From contig CAKZYI010000852.1 in NCBI GenBank assembly GCA_937884735.1, positions 1 to 6,251 on the forward strand: DNA of 6,251 nucleotides. The letters are read 5' to 3'. The notes beneath the pieces are model-generated. The model saw nothing but the letters and a program-made list of their open reading frames with translations. It was not told the origin of the DNA and did not search any database. Position numbers and translations under genes: made by a program. Positions 6,178 to 6,251 of the stretch are shown one piece after another; the first letter of the stretch is position 1; each line of letters starts with the position of its first letter. The DNA is from an uncultured Pleurocapsa sp. Lineage in GTDB: Bacteria > Cyanobacteriota > Cyanobacteriia > Cyanobacteriales > Xenococcaceae.

Positions 6178-6251
6178 TTAATCAGTAACCGCAAATGCGA
6201 TCGCCCCTAAGATAATTACAAGTGCCACAATCCAATTAAGATTTTTATGCT
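6178..6251 (-). CDS. C-terminal end of an unidentified membrane protein (5' part outside the window)
   Basis: On the minus strand a frame enters from the right edge and ends at TAA (6178-6180). The visible 23 residues begin HKNLNW, continue with the hydrophobic run IVALVIILGAIAFAV and end in TD, which looks like a C-terminal transmembrane helix with a very short tail. The gene would converge on the ATPase gene with 21 bp between the stop codons. A HIP1 site (6197-6204) falls inside. The fragment is too short to name a family, and a chance open frame of this length is possible, but the composition is that of a real membrane segment. Confidence 0.45.
   Translation of the reverse strand, partial: HKNLNWIVALVIILGAIAFAVTD

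Overview
The window looks like part of a cyanobacterial chromosome. The direct evidence is the protein architecture: an SLH-plus-OprB outer-membrane porin of the type found throughout cyanobacteria, and an amino-acid ABC transporter whose binding protein is fused to its permease. The AT-rich sequence also carries five copies of the HIP1 palindrome GCGATCGC (2249-2256, 4624-4631, 5771-5778, 5866-5873, 6197-6204). A more exact taxon cannot be read from the sequence; an AT-rich unicellular or pleurocapsalean lineage is only a guess.

Layout, left to right. 1-1077 (minus) is the N-terminal part of an SGNH/sialate-O-acetylesterase-like hydrolase that runs off the left edge. 1172-1753 (minus) is a peroxiredoxin/thioredoxin-fold protein with a CxxC motif. 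1779-1815 is a perfect 15-bp inverted repeat just downstream of the porin gene. 1850-3409 (minus) is the SLH/OprB porin. 3465-5012 (minus) is a fused polar amino-acid binding protein and permease. 5013-5403 is a 391-bp, very AT-rich divergent intergenic region with several candidate regulatory sites. 5404-6156 (plus) is the transporter ATPase. 6178-6251 (minus) is probably the last 23 codons of an unidentified membrane protein, convergent with the ATPase gene.

How the genes fit together. The fused binding-protein/permease and the ATPase together form a complete inner-membrane importer for polar or basic amino acids, resembling the Bgt (basic amino acid/glutamine) system of Synechocystis and Anabaena. 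They are divergently transcribed from a shared regulatory region that contains a weak but correctly spaced candidate NtcA site, which would fit nitrogen control. The porin lies 55 bp downstream of the permease gene on the same strand, so one locus could encode both an outer-membrane route and an inner-membrane pump. That functional link is inference. The peroxiredoxin-like gene and the esterase gene lie further downstream on the same strand, but the hairpin at 1779-1815 and the inverted repeat around 1082-1149 suggest separate transcription units.

Most of the window is ordinary cyanobacterial gene content. The items most worth a second look are the esterase with no signal peptide and an acidic, repeat-bearing N-terminus, the long hairpin, and the divergent regulatory region. 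No clearly new biological system was seen.
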